DNA of 64,000 nt. It comes from Leclercia adecarboxylata. GTDB lineage: Bacteria > Pseudomonadota > Gammaproteobacteria > Enterobacterales > Enterobacteriaceae. Shown here piece after piece: positions 25,850-35,926 of this stretch; positions within the stretch are counted from its first letter, which is position 1; the number at the start of each line of letters is the position of its first letter. The notes under the pieces are model-generated. The model saw nothing but the letters and a program-made list of their open reading frames with translations, searched no databases and was not told the origin of the DNA. The translations under genes and the position numbers were made by a program. Location: the NCBI RefSeq assembly GCF_023639785.1, contig NZ_CP098325.1:2914001-2978000 (forward strand). The letters run 5' to 3'.

Positions 25850-26822
25850 TACATTCGGGGTGAGAACCCATGAGCTGTTTTTAGGGCTGACCATTATCGT
25901 CATTGGCGGTTACCTGTCGTTTGCCAGCAGCGACTTTCTGACCCTTGGCAATATCTACGATCTGATCAACAACTACGCCATGCTCACCATTCTCGCCTGC
26001 GGCCTGTTTATTGTGCTGATCTCCGGCGGGATCGATATCTCCTTTCCGGCCATGACGATTATTTCCCAGTACGTTATGGTCACCCTGATTCAGGGCACCA
26101 CCGGCAACTTTGCCATTGCTTTTGCGCTCTCCGGTGGGCTGGGACTGCTGCTCGGGTTGATCAATGCCACGCTGGTCAATCGCCTCAATGTGCCCTCAAT
26201 TATCATCACCATTTCAACGCTGAATATCTTCTATGGCCTGCTGCTTTACCTCACCAAAGGGGTCTGGCTGTACAGCTACCCGGAGTGGTTTGAAGAGGGA
26301 GTAATGCTGTTTAAATTCACCGCCGCGGACGGCTACGACTATGGCTTAAGCCTGCCGATCCTCACCCTTATCGTGGTGGTGGCGTTAACCGGCTTTATCA
26401 TGAATAAAACCAGCGCCGGACGGATGATTTACGCCATGGGCGGGAATCGCGAGGCGGCCTCCCGGATGGGATTCGGCATCTTTAAAATGCAGCTGTTTGT
26501 TTATGGCTATATGGGGCTGATGTCCGGGGTGGCTGGCGTGGTGCAATCCGCCACCGTGTTGACCGTCGCGCCCGACTCCCTGCTGGGCTATGAGCTGACG
26601 GTGCTCGCCGCCGTGGTGTTAGGCGGAACCAGTATTGTCGGCGGACGCGGCACCTTACTGGGTACCCTGCTGGGGGTCATTTTACTGGCCGTATTACAGA
26701 ACGGCCTCAATTTGTTAGGCATCTCCTCTTACTGGCATACGGTGGTCACCGGTGTCGTGATCGTCACCAGCATCAGCATGACGGCATGGAGTCAGCGTAA
26801 AGGTCAGGGAGTCGTCGTATGA
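25842..26822 (+). CDS. Sugar ABC transporter permease 1 (RbsC/LsrC family)
   Basis: A 326-residue permease with eight to ten helices. Landmarks are LISGGIDISFPAMTII near 70, VPSIIITISTLNIFYG near 125 and AVVLGGTSIVGGRGT near 265. Start ATG 25842 is preceded by GGAGGT inside the ATPase gene's end, so it is translationally coupled. Together with the next gene it supplies two different permeases, as in Lsr and rhamnose importers, rather than a homodimer as in AraH. Confidence 0.92.
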   Translation: MANTFGVRTHELFLGLTIIVIGGYLSFASSDFLTLGNIYDLINNYAMLTILACGLFIVLISGGIDISFPAMTIISQYVMVTLIQGTTGNFAIAFALSGGLGLLLGLINATLVNRLNVPSIIITISTLNIFYGLLLYLTKGVWLYSYPEWFEEGVMLFKFTAADGYDYGLSLPILTLIVVVALTGFIMNKTSAGRMIYAMGGNREAASRMGFGIFKMQLFVYGYMGLMSGVAGVVQSATVLTVAPDSLLGYELTVLAAVVLGGTSIVGGRGTLLGTLLGVILLAVLQNGLNLLGISSYWHTVVTGVVIVTSISMTAWSQRKGQGVVV

Positions 26823-27784
26823 GTGCCAATAAAACCCAGGATCGCGTCGAGATTTACCTCACCGTGCTTATCGCCGCGGTCGTTATCGCCTTTAGCTTCC
26901 TGATTCCTTCGGTGTTCTGGTCGTCAGCTAACTTCCAGTCCATCGCCTCACAGATGCCGATCCTCGGGGTGCTGGCCCTCGCGATGGCGGTGACTATCCT
27001 CACCGGCGGGATAAACCTGTCGATCATCGCCACCATGAATGCCTGCGGACTGGTGATGGCCTGGGTCGCCACCCACTATCCGCCCACCTTCAGCAGTCTG
27101 CTGCTGGTGCTGGCAGCCGGGTTAGTCATGGCCCTGGTTATTGGGTCGGCGATCGGATTTTTAATCGCCGTGGTGCGGGTTTCGCCGATTTTAGCCACCC
27201 TGGGCATCATGACCCTGCTGAAGGGCATTAATATCCTGATCTCCAAAGGTTCGGCGATCTCTAATTTCCCGGATTATATACTGGTGATAAACAGCACCAG
27301 TATTCTCGGTGTCCCGCTGCCGCTGCTGGTGTTTCTGGCGGTGGTTATCGTGCTCTGGGTGATCCTCGAAAAATCCGCCTTCGGGCGAACCCTCTACCTG
27401 ATCGGCTCTAACGAACAGGCGACCCACTACGCCGGGATTAACACCCGCAAAACCCTTATCTGGGTCTATGTGCTCTCTTCTGTCCTGTGCGTGATTGCCG
27501 CGCTGCTGATGATGTCGAAGCTGAATTCGGCCAAGGCCTCTTACGGTGAGTCTTACCTGCTGGTGTCGATTCTGGCGGCGGTTCTCGGCGGGGTGAACCC
27601 GGACGGGGGCTTTGGTAAGGTCTTTGGCATGGTGATGGCGCTTGTTCTGCTGCAGATGCTGGAGAGCGGCCTGAATATTCTGGGGGTAAGCAGCTATATC
27701 ACCATGGCCCTGTGGGGCGGACTGCTGTTAACCTTTATTTTCCTGAAAGGGGCGAAGCTCTCGCGTCTGTTTGGTAAGCCCTGA
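26819..27784 (+). CDS. Sugar ABC transporter permease 2 (RbsC/LsrD family)
   Basis: A 321-residue permease paralogous to the preceding gene, with the family segments ILTGGINLSIIATMNACGLV near 65 and SILAAVLGGVNPDGGFGKVFG near 255. Its ATGA overlaps the stop of permease 1. Last gene of the operon. Convergent with the small secreted-peptide gene, with 20 bases between the stops and no obvious terminator. Confidence 0.92.
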   Translation: MSANKTQDRVEIYLTVLIAAVVIAFSFLIPSVFWSSANFQSIASQMPILGVLALAMAVTILTGGINLSIIATMNACGLVMAWVATHYPPTFSSLLLVLAAGLVMALVIGSAIGFLIAVVRVSPILATLGIMTLLKGINILISKGSAISNFPDYILVINSTSILGVPLPLLVFLAVVIVLWVILEKSAFGRTLYLIGSNEQATHYAGINTRKTLIWVYVLSSVLCVIAALLMMSKLNSAKASYGESYLLVSILAAVLGGVNPDGGFGKVFGMVMALVLLQMLESGLNILGVSSYITMALWGGLLLTFIFLKGAKLSRLFGKP

Positions 27785-27804
27785 CGCAGCTCATTGCTGC
27801 CGGG

Positions 27805-27933
27805 CTAATCATCCTGCTTATCATGACGGATGGGATGGCCCTGGCTGTCGTAGATGATATCGTCATCTCCCGCAGCCCAGGCGCTCGCTACAGCGAAGGC
27901 GAATAACGCAGTAATCCAAACCAGTATTTTCAT
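27805..27933 (-). CDS. Putative 42-residue secreted acidic peptide
   Basis: A short frame: MKILVWITALFAFAVASAWA, then AGDDDIIYDSQGHPIRHDKQDD. It has a clear signal peptide with likely cleavage after AWA or WAA, leaving about 21 highly polar residues rich in Asp and His. The ATG follows a G-rich AGGGGGGGCAA. I do not recognise the family. Coding is supported by the signal-peptide shape, ribosome site and compact position. Asp/His content suggests possible cation binding. Confidence 0.6.
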   Translation of the reverse strand: MKILVWITALFAFAVASAWAAGDDDIIYDSQGHPIRHDKQDD

Positions 27934-28078
27934 TTTGCCCCCCCTCGCGAAGATGTCTTTATGAGCGAGTAAATACTTTTAACAGAATAGTTATCCCTGA
28001 TGCATAGCGGGTCGAACGGAAAGGTGATTAATTTTGCTGACTACGAGGAAAGTGTGAGGCTGAGGTAAATTTCAGGCA

Positions 28079-28107
28079 CAAAAAAACCACCTTTCGGTGG
28101 TTTCACG
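28079..28107 (-). terminator. Terminator of the tRNA operon
   Basis: Read on the minus strand: GAAACCACC, loop GAAA, GGTGGTTTTTTT, about 40 bases after the tRNA-Leu 3' end. A strong intrinsic terminator. Confidence 0.88.
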
Positions 28108-28144
28108 ACACTGCTTATTGCTTTGATTATTCTTGTCTTTCCCA

Positions 28145-28231
28145 TGGTAGCCGGAGTGGGACTTGAACCCACACAGCGCGAACGCCGAGGGATTTTAAAT
28201 CCCTTGTGTCTACCGATTCCACCATCCGGCC
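28145..28231 (-). tRNA. leuZ: tRNA-Leu (anticodon UAA)
   Basis: 87 bases including the encoded CCA. Acceptor stem GGCCGGA pairs with TCCGGCT, including a G-T pair at the end. The anticodon loop TTTAAAA within GGGATTTAAAATCCC gives UAA. It has the long variable arm CGGCGTTCGCGCTG of class II tRNAs and the T-loop GGTTCAAGTCC. Third gene of the glyW-cysT-leuZ operon. Its 3' end faces the accessory block. Confidence 0.97.
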
Positions 28232-28243
28232 TCGGGAAGAAAG

Positions 28244-28317
28244 TGGAGGCGCGTTCCGGAGTCGAACCGGACTAGACGGATTTGCAATCCGCTACATAAC
28301 CGCTTTGCTAACGCGCC
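28244..28317 (-). tRNA. cysT: tRNA-Cys (anticodon GCA)
   Basis: 74 bases with CCA. Acceptor GGCGCGT pairs with ACGCGCC, discriminator U. The anticodon loop ATTGCAAAT gives GCA. It lies 12 bases upstream of tRNA-Leu in the same transcript. Confidence 0.97.
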
Positions 28318-28368
28318 TTAAATCTTTTGTCTTGCGACTGACGCCCGCTATTGCGAACGTCTTAAATT

Positions 28369-28444
<76 letters not shown>

Positions 28445-28518
28445 ATTCATCAAGTCATTACGCTAATCACTTGATTTTGCTATCGACTAACGGACCGTGC
28501 CGTCGTTCGATGCGTTGC

Positions 28519-28546
28519 ATTCTACTTACCTGACGTTTTGAGTCAA
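28519..28546 (-). promoter_or_regulatory. Promoter of glyW-cysT-leuZ
   Basis: On the minus strand: -35 TTGACT (28541-28546), 16-base spacer, -10 TAGAAT (28519-28524), then a G+C-rich GCAACGC discriminator as in stringently controlled stable-RNA promoters. Start near 28511. Confidence 0.75.
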
Positions 28547-28596
28547 CGTTAATTTTCACCCCAACAGATCGTTTGCTGAAAATTACGTCGAAACGA

Positions 28597-29145
28597 TCAC
28601 TGATCAAGCAAATCGCCACGTGCGGCGTTCAAATATTGCAACATTGACCACAGCGTCAGTACCGCTGCGACCATAAACAGGCCAATACCCGCCCACTCTA
28701 CCCATTCGTTTGGACGCCACAGCATCCATACCAGCGCCGCCATCTGCGCGGTGGTTTTAACCTTACCGATCCAGGAGACCGCCACGCTGCTGCGTTTACC
28801 CAGTTCTGCCATCCACTCACGCAGGGCAGAGATGATAATTTCACGGGCAATCATGGTCGCCGCAGGCAGGGTAACCCACCAGCTGTGATAGTGCTCAACC
28901 ACCAGCACCATGGCGATGGCCACCATCACCTTGTCTGCCACCGGGTCGAGGAAGGCGCCAAAACGGGTGCTCTGGTTCCAGCGACGGGCGAGATAACCGT
29001 CAAACCAGTCGGTCACTGCCGCAACAAAAAAGATGAGCGCACATGCGAAAGGTGCCCAGACAAAAGGCAGATAAAACGCCAGTACAAAGAATGGAATGAG
29101 AACGACGCGGAAAAGCGTCAGCAACGTAGGGATATTTAATCGCAT
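28597..29145 (-). CDS. pgsA: CDP-diacylglycerol-glycerol-3-phosphate 3-phosphatidyltransferase PgsA
   Basis: Inner-membrane enzyme that makes phosphatidylglycerol phosphate, the committed step to PG and cardiolipin. The 182 residues carry the CDP-alcohol phosphotransferase motif D-x2-DG-x2-AR-x8-G-x3-D-x3-D as [10 protein letters not shown], then [11 protein letters not shown], near residues 43-67. The length equals E. coli PgsA. It lies 56 bases after uvrC in the uvrY-uvrC-pgsA arrangement, upstream of the tRNAs. Essential in most enterobacteria. Confidence 0.97.
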   Translation of the reverse strand: MRLNIPTLLTLFRVVLIPFFVLAFYLPFVWAPFACALIFFVAAVTDWFDGYLARRWNQSTRFGAFLDPVADKVMVAIAMVLVVEHYHSWWVTLPAATMIAREIIISALREWMAELGKRSSVAVSWIGKVKTTAQMAALVWMLWRPNEWVEWAGIGLFMVAAVLTLWSMLQYLNAARGDLLDQ

Positions 29146-29201
29146 AGTGACGGTAACTGTTTGTTGTCAGTAATTATTAGCCCTATGTTGCTACAGAGCC
29201 C

Positions 29202-31034
29202 TCAATGTTTCAACGAGTAGTAGATCTTTTCTGCCAGCCCTTGCGAAATACCTGGCACTTTTGCGATTTCCTCTACGCTGGCGTTGAGTAATCCTTGCAA
29301 ACCGCCCATATATTTCAGCAACATCTGGCGACGTTTTGGCCCGACCCCTTCGATCGTTTCCAGCGTGCTGGTATTTTTTACTTTCGCCCGTTTTTTGCGG
29401 TGACCGCTAATGGCGTGATCGTGCGACTCATCGCGAATATGCTGGATCACATGTAACGCTGGCGAGTCCGGCGGCAGGCTAAAGCCCTCCCCTTCCGGTT
29501 CCAGGAACAGGGTTTCCAGTCCGGCCTTACGATCGGTACCTTTTGCCACACCTAACAACAGCGGATGATGCTTATCCCAGGTCACGTCCAGCTCGGCGAA
29601 TACCGATTTTGCCTGGGCGAGCTGGCCTTTACCACCGTCAATCAGGATAACGTCCGGGATCTTACTCTCTTCGATGGCTTTACCGTAGCGGCGGCGCAGC
29701 ACCTGGTTCATGGCGGCGTAATCATCCCCGGGGGTGATATCCGTAATGTTGTAGCGCCGGTATTCCGCACGCAGGGGCCCGTTCGCATCGAACACCACGC
29801 AGGAGGCCACGGTCTGCTCCCCCATCGTGTGGCTGATATCGAAACACTCCATGCGTTTCACTTCCGGCAGCTTAAGCACCGTCGCCAGCGCAACAAGACG
29901 CTGATGAACGGTCGACTGCTGCGACAGTTTGGTGGTCAACGCCGTTGCCGCATTGGTGCGCGCCAGCTTCAGGTAGCGGGCTCGATCGCCGCGCGGTTTG
30001 GTCTGAACGTTTACCCGCCGCCCTGCCAGCTCCGACAGCGAATCTGACAGCAACGTTTTATCGCTCAGATTGAAATCGAGCAAAATTTCCGACGGCAGGG
30101 TGCGCATCTGGCTACCCTGCAAATAGAACTGGCCGACAAAGGTCTCGACCACTTCCCCCAGCTCCGTACCGCCTGGCACCTTCGGGAAATAGCTCCGGCT
30201 GCCCAGCACTTTGCCCTGACGGATAAAGAGCACGTGTACGCAGGCCATACCCGCATCAAACGACACGCCAATAACGTCCAGATCGTCGCCGGTATTGGAG
30301 ACGAACTGTTTTTCCGTAACCCGTCGCACGGCCTGGATCTGATCGCGGATCCGCGCCGCCTCTTCGAAGTTCAGCGCCTGGCTGGCCTTCTCCATGCGGG
30401 CGATCAGCTGGTTCAGAACCTGGTCGTCTTTTCCGGCGAGGAACAGGCGCACATACTCCACCTGCTGAGCATATTCCTCTTCGCTGACCAGTCCTTCCAC
30501 GCACGGCCCAAGGCATCGACCAATCTGATACTGCAGGCAGGGGCGAGATCGGTTGCGATAGACGCTGTTTTCACACTGGCGAATCGGGAAGATCTTCTGC
30601 AAGAGCGCCAGGGTTTCCCGCACCGCGTAACCGTTAGGGAACGGGCCGAAGTATTCACCTTTGGCGTGCTTGGCCCCGCGATGGGTCGCCAGCCGCGGAT
30701 GGGTATCGCTGCTGAGGAAAATAAACGGATAGGATTTGTCATCGCGCAGCAGCACGTTGTAACGCGGCTGATACAGCTTGATGTAGTTATGCTCCAGCAA
30801 CAGCGCTTCGGTCTCTGTGTGGGTCACAGTGACGTCAATCTGCTGGATCTGAGCGACCAGCGCTTCTGTTTTGCGGGAGGCAAGATTGCTGCGGAAGTAG
30901 CTGGAAAGACGCTTTTTAAGATCTTTCGCTTTTCCGACGTAGATAACCGTCCCGCCTGCGTCGTACATCCGGTAGACGCCTGGCTGGCTGGTGACGGTTT
31001 TCAGGAAAGCACTGGATTCAAACACTTCACTCAC
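29202..31034 (-). CDS. uvrC: UvrABC excinuclease subunit C
   Basis: Makes both incisions around DNA lesions in nucleotide-excision repair. The 610 residues comprise a GIY-YIG domain ([20 protein letters not shown], 18-37), a Cys-rich loop ([15 protein letters not shown]), a UVR domain near 205 ([13 protein letters not shown]), an RNase H-like endonuclease ([11 protein letters not shown]) and C-terminal helix-hairpin-helix repeats ([12 protein letters not shown]). The GTG start overlaps the uvrY stop (GTGA), giving strict coupling. Confidence 0.97.
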   Translation of the reverse strand: MSEVFESSAFLKTVTSQPGVYRMYDAGGTVIYVGKAKDLKKRLSSYFRSNLASRKTEALVAQIQQIDVTVTHTETEALLLEHNYIKLYQPRYNVLLRDDKSYPFIFLSSDTHPRLATHRGAKHAKGEYFGPFPNGYAVRETLALLQKIFPIRQCENSVYRNRSRPCLQYQIGRCLGPCVEGLVSEEEYAQQVEYVRLFLAGKDDQVLNQLIARMEKASQALNFEEAARIRDQIQAVRRVTEKQFVSNTGDDLDVIGVSFDAGMACVHVLFIRQGKVLGSRSYFPKVPGGTELGEVVETFVGQFYLQGSQMRTLPSEILLDFNLSDKTLLSDSLSELAGRRVNVQTKPRGDRARYLKLARTNAATALTTKLSQQSTVHQRLVALATVLKLPEVKRMECFDISHTMGEQTVASCVVFDANGPLRAEYRRYNITDITPGDDYAAMNQVLRRRYGKAIEESKIPDVILIDGGKGQLAQAKSVFAELDVTWDKHHPLLLGVAKGTDRKAGLETLFLEPEGEGFSLPPDSPALHVIQHIRDESHDHAISGHRKKRAKVKNTSTLETIEGVGPKRRQMLLKYMGGLQGLLNASVEEIAKVPGISQGLAEKIYYSLKH

Positions 31035-31687
31035 TGACTAATTAGGGTCTCGGCATTGCACAGACCATGACGGATGGCCAGGTGAGTGAGTTCGACATCG
31101 CCATGAATGTTCAGTTTACTGAACATTCGGTAGCGGTAGCTGTTCACCGTTTTCGGGCTGAGATTAAGCTGCTCAGAGATCTCATTCACCTTCTGGCCTT
31201 TGGTAATCATCAGCATAATCTGCAATTCTCGCTCAGACAAACTGGCAAACGGTGATTCAGTCTTTTCTGGTTCAATCTGGCTGAGCGCCATTTGCTGCGC
31301 GATATCGGAAGCAATATAACGTTGCCCGGAATAGACAGACCGGATAGCGTTGACAACTTCCTGCGGAGCAGCACCTTTGCTCAGATAGCCCGCGGCGCCC
31401 GCCTGCATCACTTTTGCAGGAAGAGGGTTTTCGGTGTGAACCGTCAGCATGATCACTTTGGTATCAACCCAGGCGCGCGCGATTTTACGCGTTGCTTCCA
31501 GGCCGCCAATACCGGGCATGTTCATGTCCATCAGGACGACATCAGCAGTATTCGTCCGGCACCATTTAACGGCATCTTCACCGCAGCAGGCCTCGCCAGC
31601 AACTTTTATACCTTTAATATCTTCAAGAATGCGTCGTATCCCTGCGCGCACCAGTTCGTGGTCATCAACAAGAAGGACGTTGATCAA
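31031..31687 (-). CDS. uvrY: Response regulator UvrY (BarA partner)
   Basis: A 218-residue NarL/FixJ-type regulator. The receiver domain has phospho-acceptor Asp54 ([10 protein letters not shown]) and acidic Asp8-Asp9; the C-terminal LuxR-type HTH is [22 protein letters not shown] plus [18 protein letters not shown] (two stretches). Activated by BarA, it drives csrB/csrC transcription and so controls carbon storage, biofilm and motility. First gene of uvrY-uvrC(-pgsA). A perfect inverted repeat lies 53 bases upstream. Confidence 0.97.
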   Translation of the reverse strand: MINVLLVDDHELVRAGIRRILEDIKGIKVAGEACCGEDAVKWCRTNTADVVLMDMNMPGIGGLEATRKIARAWVDTKVIMLTVHTENPLPAKVMQAGAAGYLSKGAAPQEVVNAIRSVYSGQRYIASDIAQQMALSQIEPEKTESPFASLSERELQIMLMITKGQKVNEISEQLNLSPKTVNSYRYRMFSKLNIHGDVELTHLAIRHGLCNAETLISQ

Positions 31688-31739
31688 AGGAAATTCTCCA
31701 GAATAGGGATAACGCTACAGACAGTTAATTCGGCTTATA

Positions 31740-31772
31740 TTAACGTTTTTTATCGCAAACTAAAAACGTTAA
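31740..31772. promoter_or_regulatory. Inverted repeat in the uvrY control region
   Basis: TTAACGTTTTT (31740-31750) and AAAAACGTTAA (31762-31772) form a perfect 11-base inverted repeat with an 11-base spacer. It lies 53 bases upstream of the uvrY start, where an operator for a dimeric regulator could sit. The binding factor is unknown. Confidence 0.4.
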
Positions 31773-32090
31773 AAAATGCATGCCTGCGAAAAGACTCTTT
31801 TTTTTGGAAATTAACTTGTACATCAACTGGAAACGGAAACCTTGCTCAATGCGGTTCTATGATCGCTTTTAAGCATGAAGTTTTCAAAAATTGACGAAAT
31901 TTAAGGGCTATTTTTCCTGTTTTATAATGCCCCCAATAATTTTGTAACAATAATTAACGTTTACATCACCTTATCCAAACATTAATCAGGGGATGAACTC
32001 GCAAAAACCGCAGAGCAGACGGCGGTTTAATTAAATAAACAAAACGGGGATAAGCACAAAAAACAACCACTGCATTTTTCTTGATGGCTT

Positions 32091-32099
32091 GTGGTATAC
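32091..32099 (+). promoter_or_regulatory. Extended -10 promoter of yecF
   Basis: TGGTATACT has the extended -10 form TGn-TATACT, about 60 bases before the yecF start. No consensus -35 lies at 17 bases, as is tolerated at extended -10 promoters. Confidence 0.55.
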
Positions 32100-32159
32100 T
32101 CCGCCGCCTTGAACTTTGATCTATGCGCTCCAGCGCCGTTTTTATGATGAGGAAAATAA

Positions 32160-32384
32160 ATGAGCACACCTGATTTTGCCACTGCTGAGAATAATCAAGA
32201 ACTGGCACAGGAAGTCTCCTGCCTGAAATCTCTGCTGACCCTGATGCTGCAGGCAATGGGCCAGGCGGACGCGGGTCGTGTGATCCTTAAGATGGAACGC
32301 CAGATTGCGCAGATGGAAGATCCGTCTCAGGCTGAAGTATTTTCCAGCACCGTTAAGCAAATCAAGCAAGCTTACCGTCAATAA
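32160..32384 (+). CDS. yecF: DUF2594 protein YecF
   Basis: A 74-residue soluble, largely helical protein homologous to E. coli YecF ([41 protein letters not shown]). Function unknown. The start follows GATGAGGAAAATAA. It lies between uvrY and sdiA in conserved order and is followed by a terminator shared with the convergent sdiA gene. Confidence 0.93.
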   Translation: MSTPDFATAENNQELAQEVSCLKSLLTLMLQAMGQADAGRVILKMERQIAQMEDPSQAEVFSSTVKQIKQAYRQ

Positions 32385-32391
32385 AACAAAA

Positions 32392-32420
32392 ACGGCTGAA
32401 CGCAATGCATTCAGCCGTTT
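32392..32420 (+). terminator. yecF terminator
   Basis: ACGGCTGAA, loop CGCAATGCA, TTCAGCCGT followed by TT. It begins seven bases after the yecF stop and can also serve sdiA in the opposite direction. Confidence 0.75.
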
Positions 32421-32450
32421 CCTCGTCTGCCACGCAGAACAGAAGTGTAG

Positions 32451-33173
32451 TCAGATAATCCCCGTCGCCGCCGCATAGCAGGCAATCTGCGTCTTGTTTG
32501 GCGCATTGAATTTCTTCTGCATATTCTTCTGATGGAAATTCACCGTATTTTCAGAAATAGACAGAATGATGGCTATTTCTGCCGAGGTCTTCCCTTCCGC
32601 TGTCCACTTCAGAATTTCTTTCTCGCGCTTGCTGAATTTCATTTCCGGTGGCGTCACCATTTCATGCTCCAGCCGCAGCAGCGTCGTCAATGCCATTTGC
32701 ACCAGCATTTGCAGCCGCATTTCAACCACTTCCCCCGCAATCATGTTCGCTGACAGGCTGGTACTGGAGACCGAGAGAAAGCCCATCGAATGATTAGGCA
32801 ACATCAGACACTGAGTGATCCCTTTACGCAGTCCATGGTCACGCGCGCCATCCCATAAGGACTGGGCATCTGCGAACAGAGCATCGTTCCAGGGTAAATG
32901 TCCGTGAACGAAATTCTCGGGTTTCAGCACCGGATCGATGGCGAAATAATTTTCCGCCTGATACTGCGCCATCCACTGCTGCGGATAGGTGGAATGCACC
33001 GACACTTTGGGTCGTGTGAACGGTACCGGATGACGAACGCAGAGGGCAAAGAAATCGTATCCCAGGCTCTGAGTTTGTCGCTGAAGTTCGGGATATACCT
33101 CGTCGGCTGCTGTCATCTCCTGAAATCGGAGATAGCATTCCCGTCGCCATGTAAAAAAGTCTAAATCCTTCAT
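32451..33173 (-). CDS. sdiA: LuxR-family AHL receptor SdiA
   Basis: A 240-residue transcription factor with an N-terminal autoinducer-binding domain (1-170, including the conserved Trp/Tyr/Asp pocket around PQQWMAQYQAENYFAIDPV) and a C-terminal LuxR HTH (FSKREKEILKWTAEGKTSAE, then IAIILSISENTVNFHQKNMQ). It senses acyl-homoserine lactones made by other species. No luxI synthase is present in the window, as usual for this solo receptor. In E. coli it influences uvrY and cell-division genes. Confidence 0.96.
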   Translation of the reverse strand: MKDLDFFTWRRECYLRFQEMTAADEVYPELQRQTQSLGYDFFALCVRHPVPFTRPKVSVHSTYPQQWMAQYQAENYFAIDPVLKPENFVHGHLPWNDALFADAQSLWDGARDHGLRKGITQCLMLPNHSMGFLSVSSTSLSANMIAGEVVEMRLQMLVQMALTTLLRLEHEMVTPPEMKFSKREKEILKWTAEGKTSAEIAIILSISENTVNFHQKNMQKKFNAPNKTQIACYAAATGII

Positions 33174-33352
33174 ACCTGCTGAAAGAAACCCCTGTAAAAG
33201 ATAATCATTATTATGATTTCTTAAATTAACACATAAATCTTATTTATATGTATAAAATATCGACCCCAGGGTAATTATCTACACATTTTATGCACTTAGG
33301 CTGATTATGGCGGGATAAAATCGCGGGAGCATTCATTTGAGGAGTGAATATT

Positions 33353-33379
33353 TTGCTCCGGAGATTAATTCCGGAGCAA
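33353..33379 (-). terminator. Hairpin after tcyN
   Basis: TTGCTCCGGA, seven-base loop, TCCGGAGCAA, 16 bases past the tcyN stop. The following minus-strand sequence AATATT is a poor T-run, so it is at best a moderate terminator. Confidence 0.5.
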
Positions 33380-33394
33380 TTAAAAACAAATATG

Positions 33395-34147
33395 CTACTG
33401 CATCAGGAATTTTTCCAGAAATTGCCGGGTGCGAGGCTGCTGAGGATTAGCAAATAGCACTTTTGCCGGGCCCTGCTCAACGATACGCCCCTGATCCATA
33501 AATATCGCCCTGTCCGCGACGTCACGGGCAAAACTCATCTCATGGGTCACTATCACCAGGGTACGTTTCTCCTGCGCCAGCTGGCGGATGGCATTCAGTA
33601 CCTCCCCCACCAGCTCCGGATCCAGCGCGGAGGTCGGTTCATCAAACAGGATCACGTCTGGGCGCATGGCCAGCGCGCGGGCAATGGCCACACGCTGTTG
33701 CTGCCCACCGGAGAGACGGCGCGGGTAGCTGGTCTCTTTACCGGAAAGCCCCACTTTTGCCAGCAGCTCGCGAGCGCGGGCGGTGGCCTCCTCTTTGGGT
33801 TCGCCTTTGACAATCACCGGCCCTTCAATAATGTTTTCCAGCACCGTGCGATGGGGAAAGAGATTAAAACTCTGGAAAACGAAGCCAACGTGCTGGCGCA
33901 GACGACGGATCAGCCCCTTTTGCTGACCCAGCGATTTACTGGTATCAATGGTGATATCCCCCACGCGGATGGTGCCGCCTTCAGGGTGTTCCAGCAGGTT
34001 AATACTGCGCAGCAGCGTGGTTTTACCGGAACCGCTAGGCCCGATAATCGCCACCACTTCCCCCTCCTGCACTTCCAGATCGATGCCGTGCAGCACCGTC
34101 TGGCCGTGAAATTTCTTCACCAGGTTTTTAACGTCGATAGCACTCAT
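33395..34147 (-). CDS. tcyN: L-cystine ABC transporter ATP-binding protein TcyN (YecC)
   Basis: A 250-residue ATPase of the polar-amino-acid uptake class: Walker A GPSGSGKTT (36-44), Q-loop VFQSFNLFPHRTV, signature LSGGQQQRVAIARAL near 145 and Walker B VILFDEPTSALDP near 165. With TcyL and TcyJ it imports L-cystine, and diaminopimelate as a side substrate. Its ATG overlaps the stop of tcyL. Confidence 0.96.
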   Translation of the reverse strand: MSAIDVKNLVKKFHGQTVLHGIDLEVQEGEVVAIIGPSGSGKTTLLRSINLLEHPEGGTIRVGDITIDTSKSLGQQKGLIRRLRQHVGFVFQSFNLFPHRTVLENIIEGPVIVKGEPKEEATARARELLAKVGLSGKETSYPRRLSGGQQQRVAIARALAMRPDVILFDEPTSALDPELVGEVLNAIRQLAQEKRTLVIVTHEMSFARDVADRAIFMDQGRIVEQGPAKVLFANPQQPRTRQFLEKFLMQ

Positions 34148-34812
34148 TTCGGATCACGCTCCTGGCGGTTAAGCTGGTTTTCAAAATAGTTTTGCAGCGC
34201 CGACAGCACCGTCGCCATGATCCAGTAGATCAGCGAGGCGGCCAGATACATGGTAAAGACCTCCAGGGTGCGCGAGGTAATCAGCTGCGCCTGGCGGAAC
34301 AGCTCCGGCACCTGGATGGTGGCCGCCAGCGAGGTGTCTTTCACCAGGCTGATAAAGCTGTTGCTCAGCGGCGGCAGCGCCACGCGCGCGGCCTGGGGCA
34401 GAATCGCCCGGCGCAGGGTTTGCCACGGCGTCATGCCAATACTGGCCGCGGCTTCCCACTGGCCTTTATCAATAGAGGAGATGGCCGCACGAAGGGTTTC
34501 GGCTGCATAGGCGGCAGTGTTGAGCGACAGGCCAATCATCGCCGCCGGGATCGGATCAAGCTCGATACCAAACTGCGGCAGGCCGTAGTAGATCATAAAA
34601 AGCTGGGCAATCAGCGGCGTACCGCGGAACACGGAAATATAAAAACGCGCCAGCCAGCGTAAAGGCAGCAGAGGCGACAGGCGCATTAACGCCAGCACAA
34701 AGCCCAGCACCAGACCAAAAAACATCCCGCCAATACTCAGTTGCAGCGTAAACACTGCGCCTTTCAGCAGGAAGGGCAACGAATCAATCACCAGTTGTAT
34801 ACTTTCTTGCAT
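34144..34812 (-). CDS. tcyL: L-cystine ABC transporter permease TcyL (YecS)
   Basis: A 222-residue inner-membrane permease of the HisMQ family. The N-terminal MQESIQLVIDSLPFLLKGA is shared with E. coli YecS. The ATPase-contact EAA loop is EAAASIGMTPWQTLRRAILPQAARVALPP (around 140-168; two stretches). It forms a homodimer with TcyN. It lies 21 bases after dcyD and overlaps tcyN, so dcyD-tcyL-tcyN is one operon. Confidence 0.96.
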   Translation of the reverse strand: MQESIQLVIDSLPFLLKGAVFTLQLSIGGMFFGLVLGFVLALMRLSPLLPLRWLARFYISVFRGTPLIAQLFMIYYGLPQFGIELDPIPAAMIGLSLNTAAYAAETLRAAISSIDKGQWEAAASIGMTPWQTLRRAILPQAARVALPPLSNSFISLVKDTSLAATIQVPELFRQAQLITSRTLEVFTMYLAASLIYWIMATVLSALQNYFENQLNRQERDPK

Positions 34813-34833
34813 TATGATTTTTCTGCCTGTGAT

Positions 34834-35841
<1,008 letters not shown>

Positions 35842-35883
35842 TTATTCTGATTTTTTAATTATGCACGCTGACGGCGAGGAAAT

Positions 35884-35915
35884 AAAAAAGGCGCTTATCA
35901 AAGCGCCTTTTTTTT
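35884..35915 (-). terminator. tcyJ terminator
   Basis: AAAAAAGGCGCTT, loop ATCA, AAGCGCCTTTTTTTT; bidirectional form, 11 bases after the tcyJ stop on the minus strand. It separates tcyJ from dcyD-tcyL-tcyN, so the latter needs read-through or its own promoter. Confidence 0.85.
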
Positions 35916-35926
35916 CAGTCAACTGC

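Larger units (their letters stand above)
31688..32159. other. Divergent intergenic region, uvrY / yecF
   Basis: A 472-base A+T-rich interval without a supported gene. It holds an 11-base inverted repeat near uvrY and the yecF promoter, each listed separately. The middle part (31800-32080) shows nothing I can name. Confidence 0.45.
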
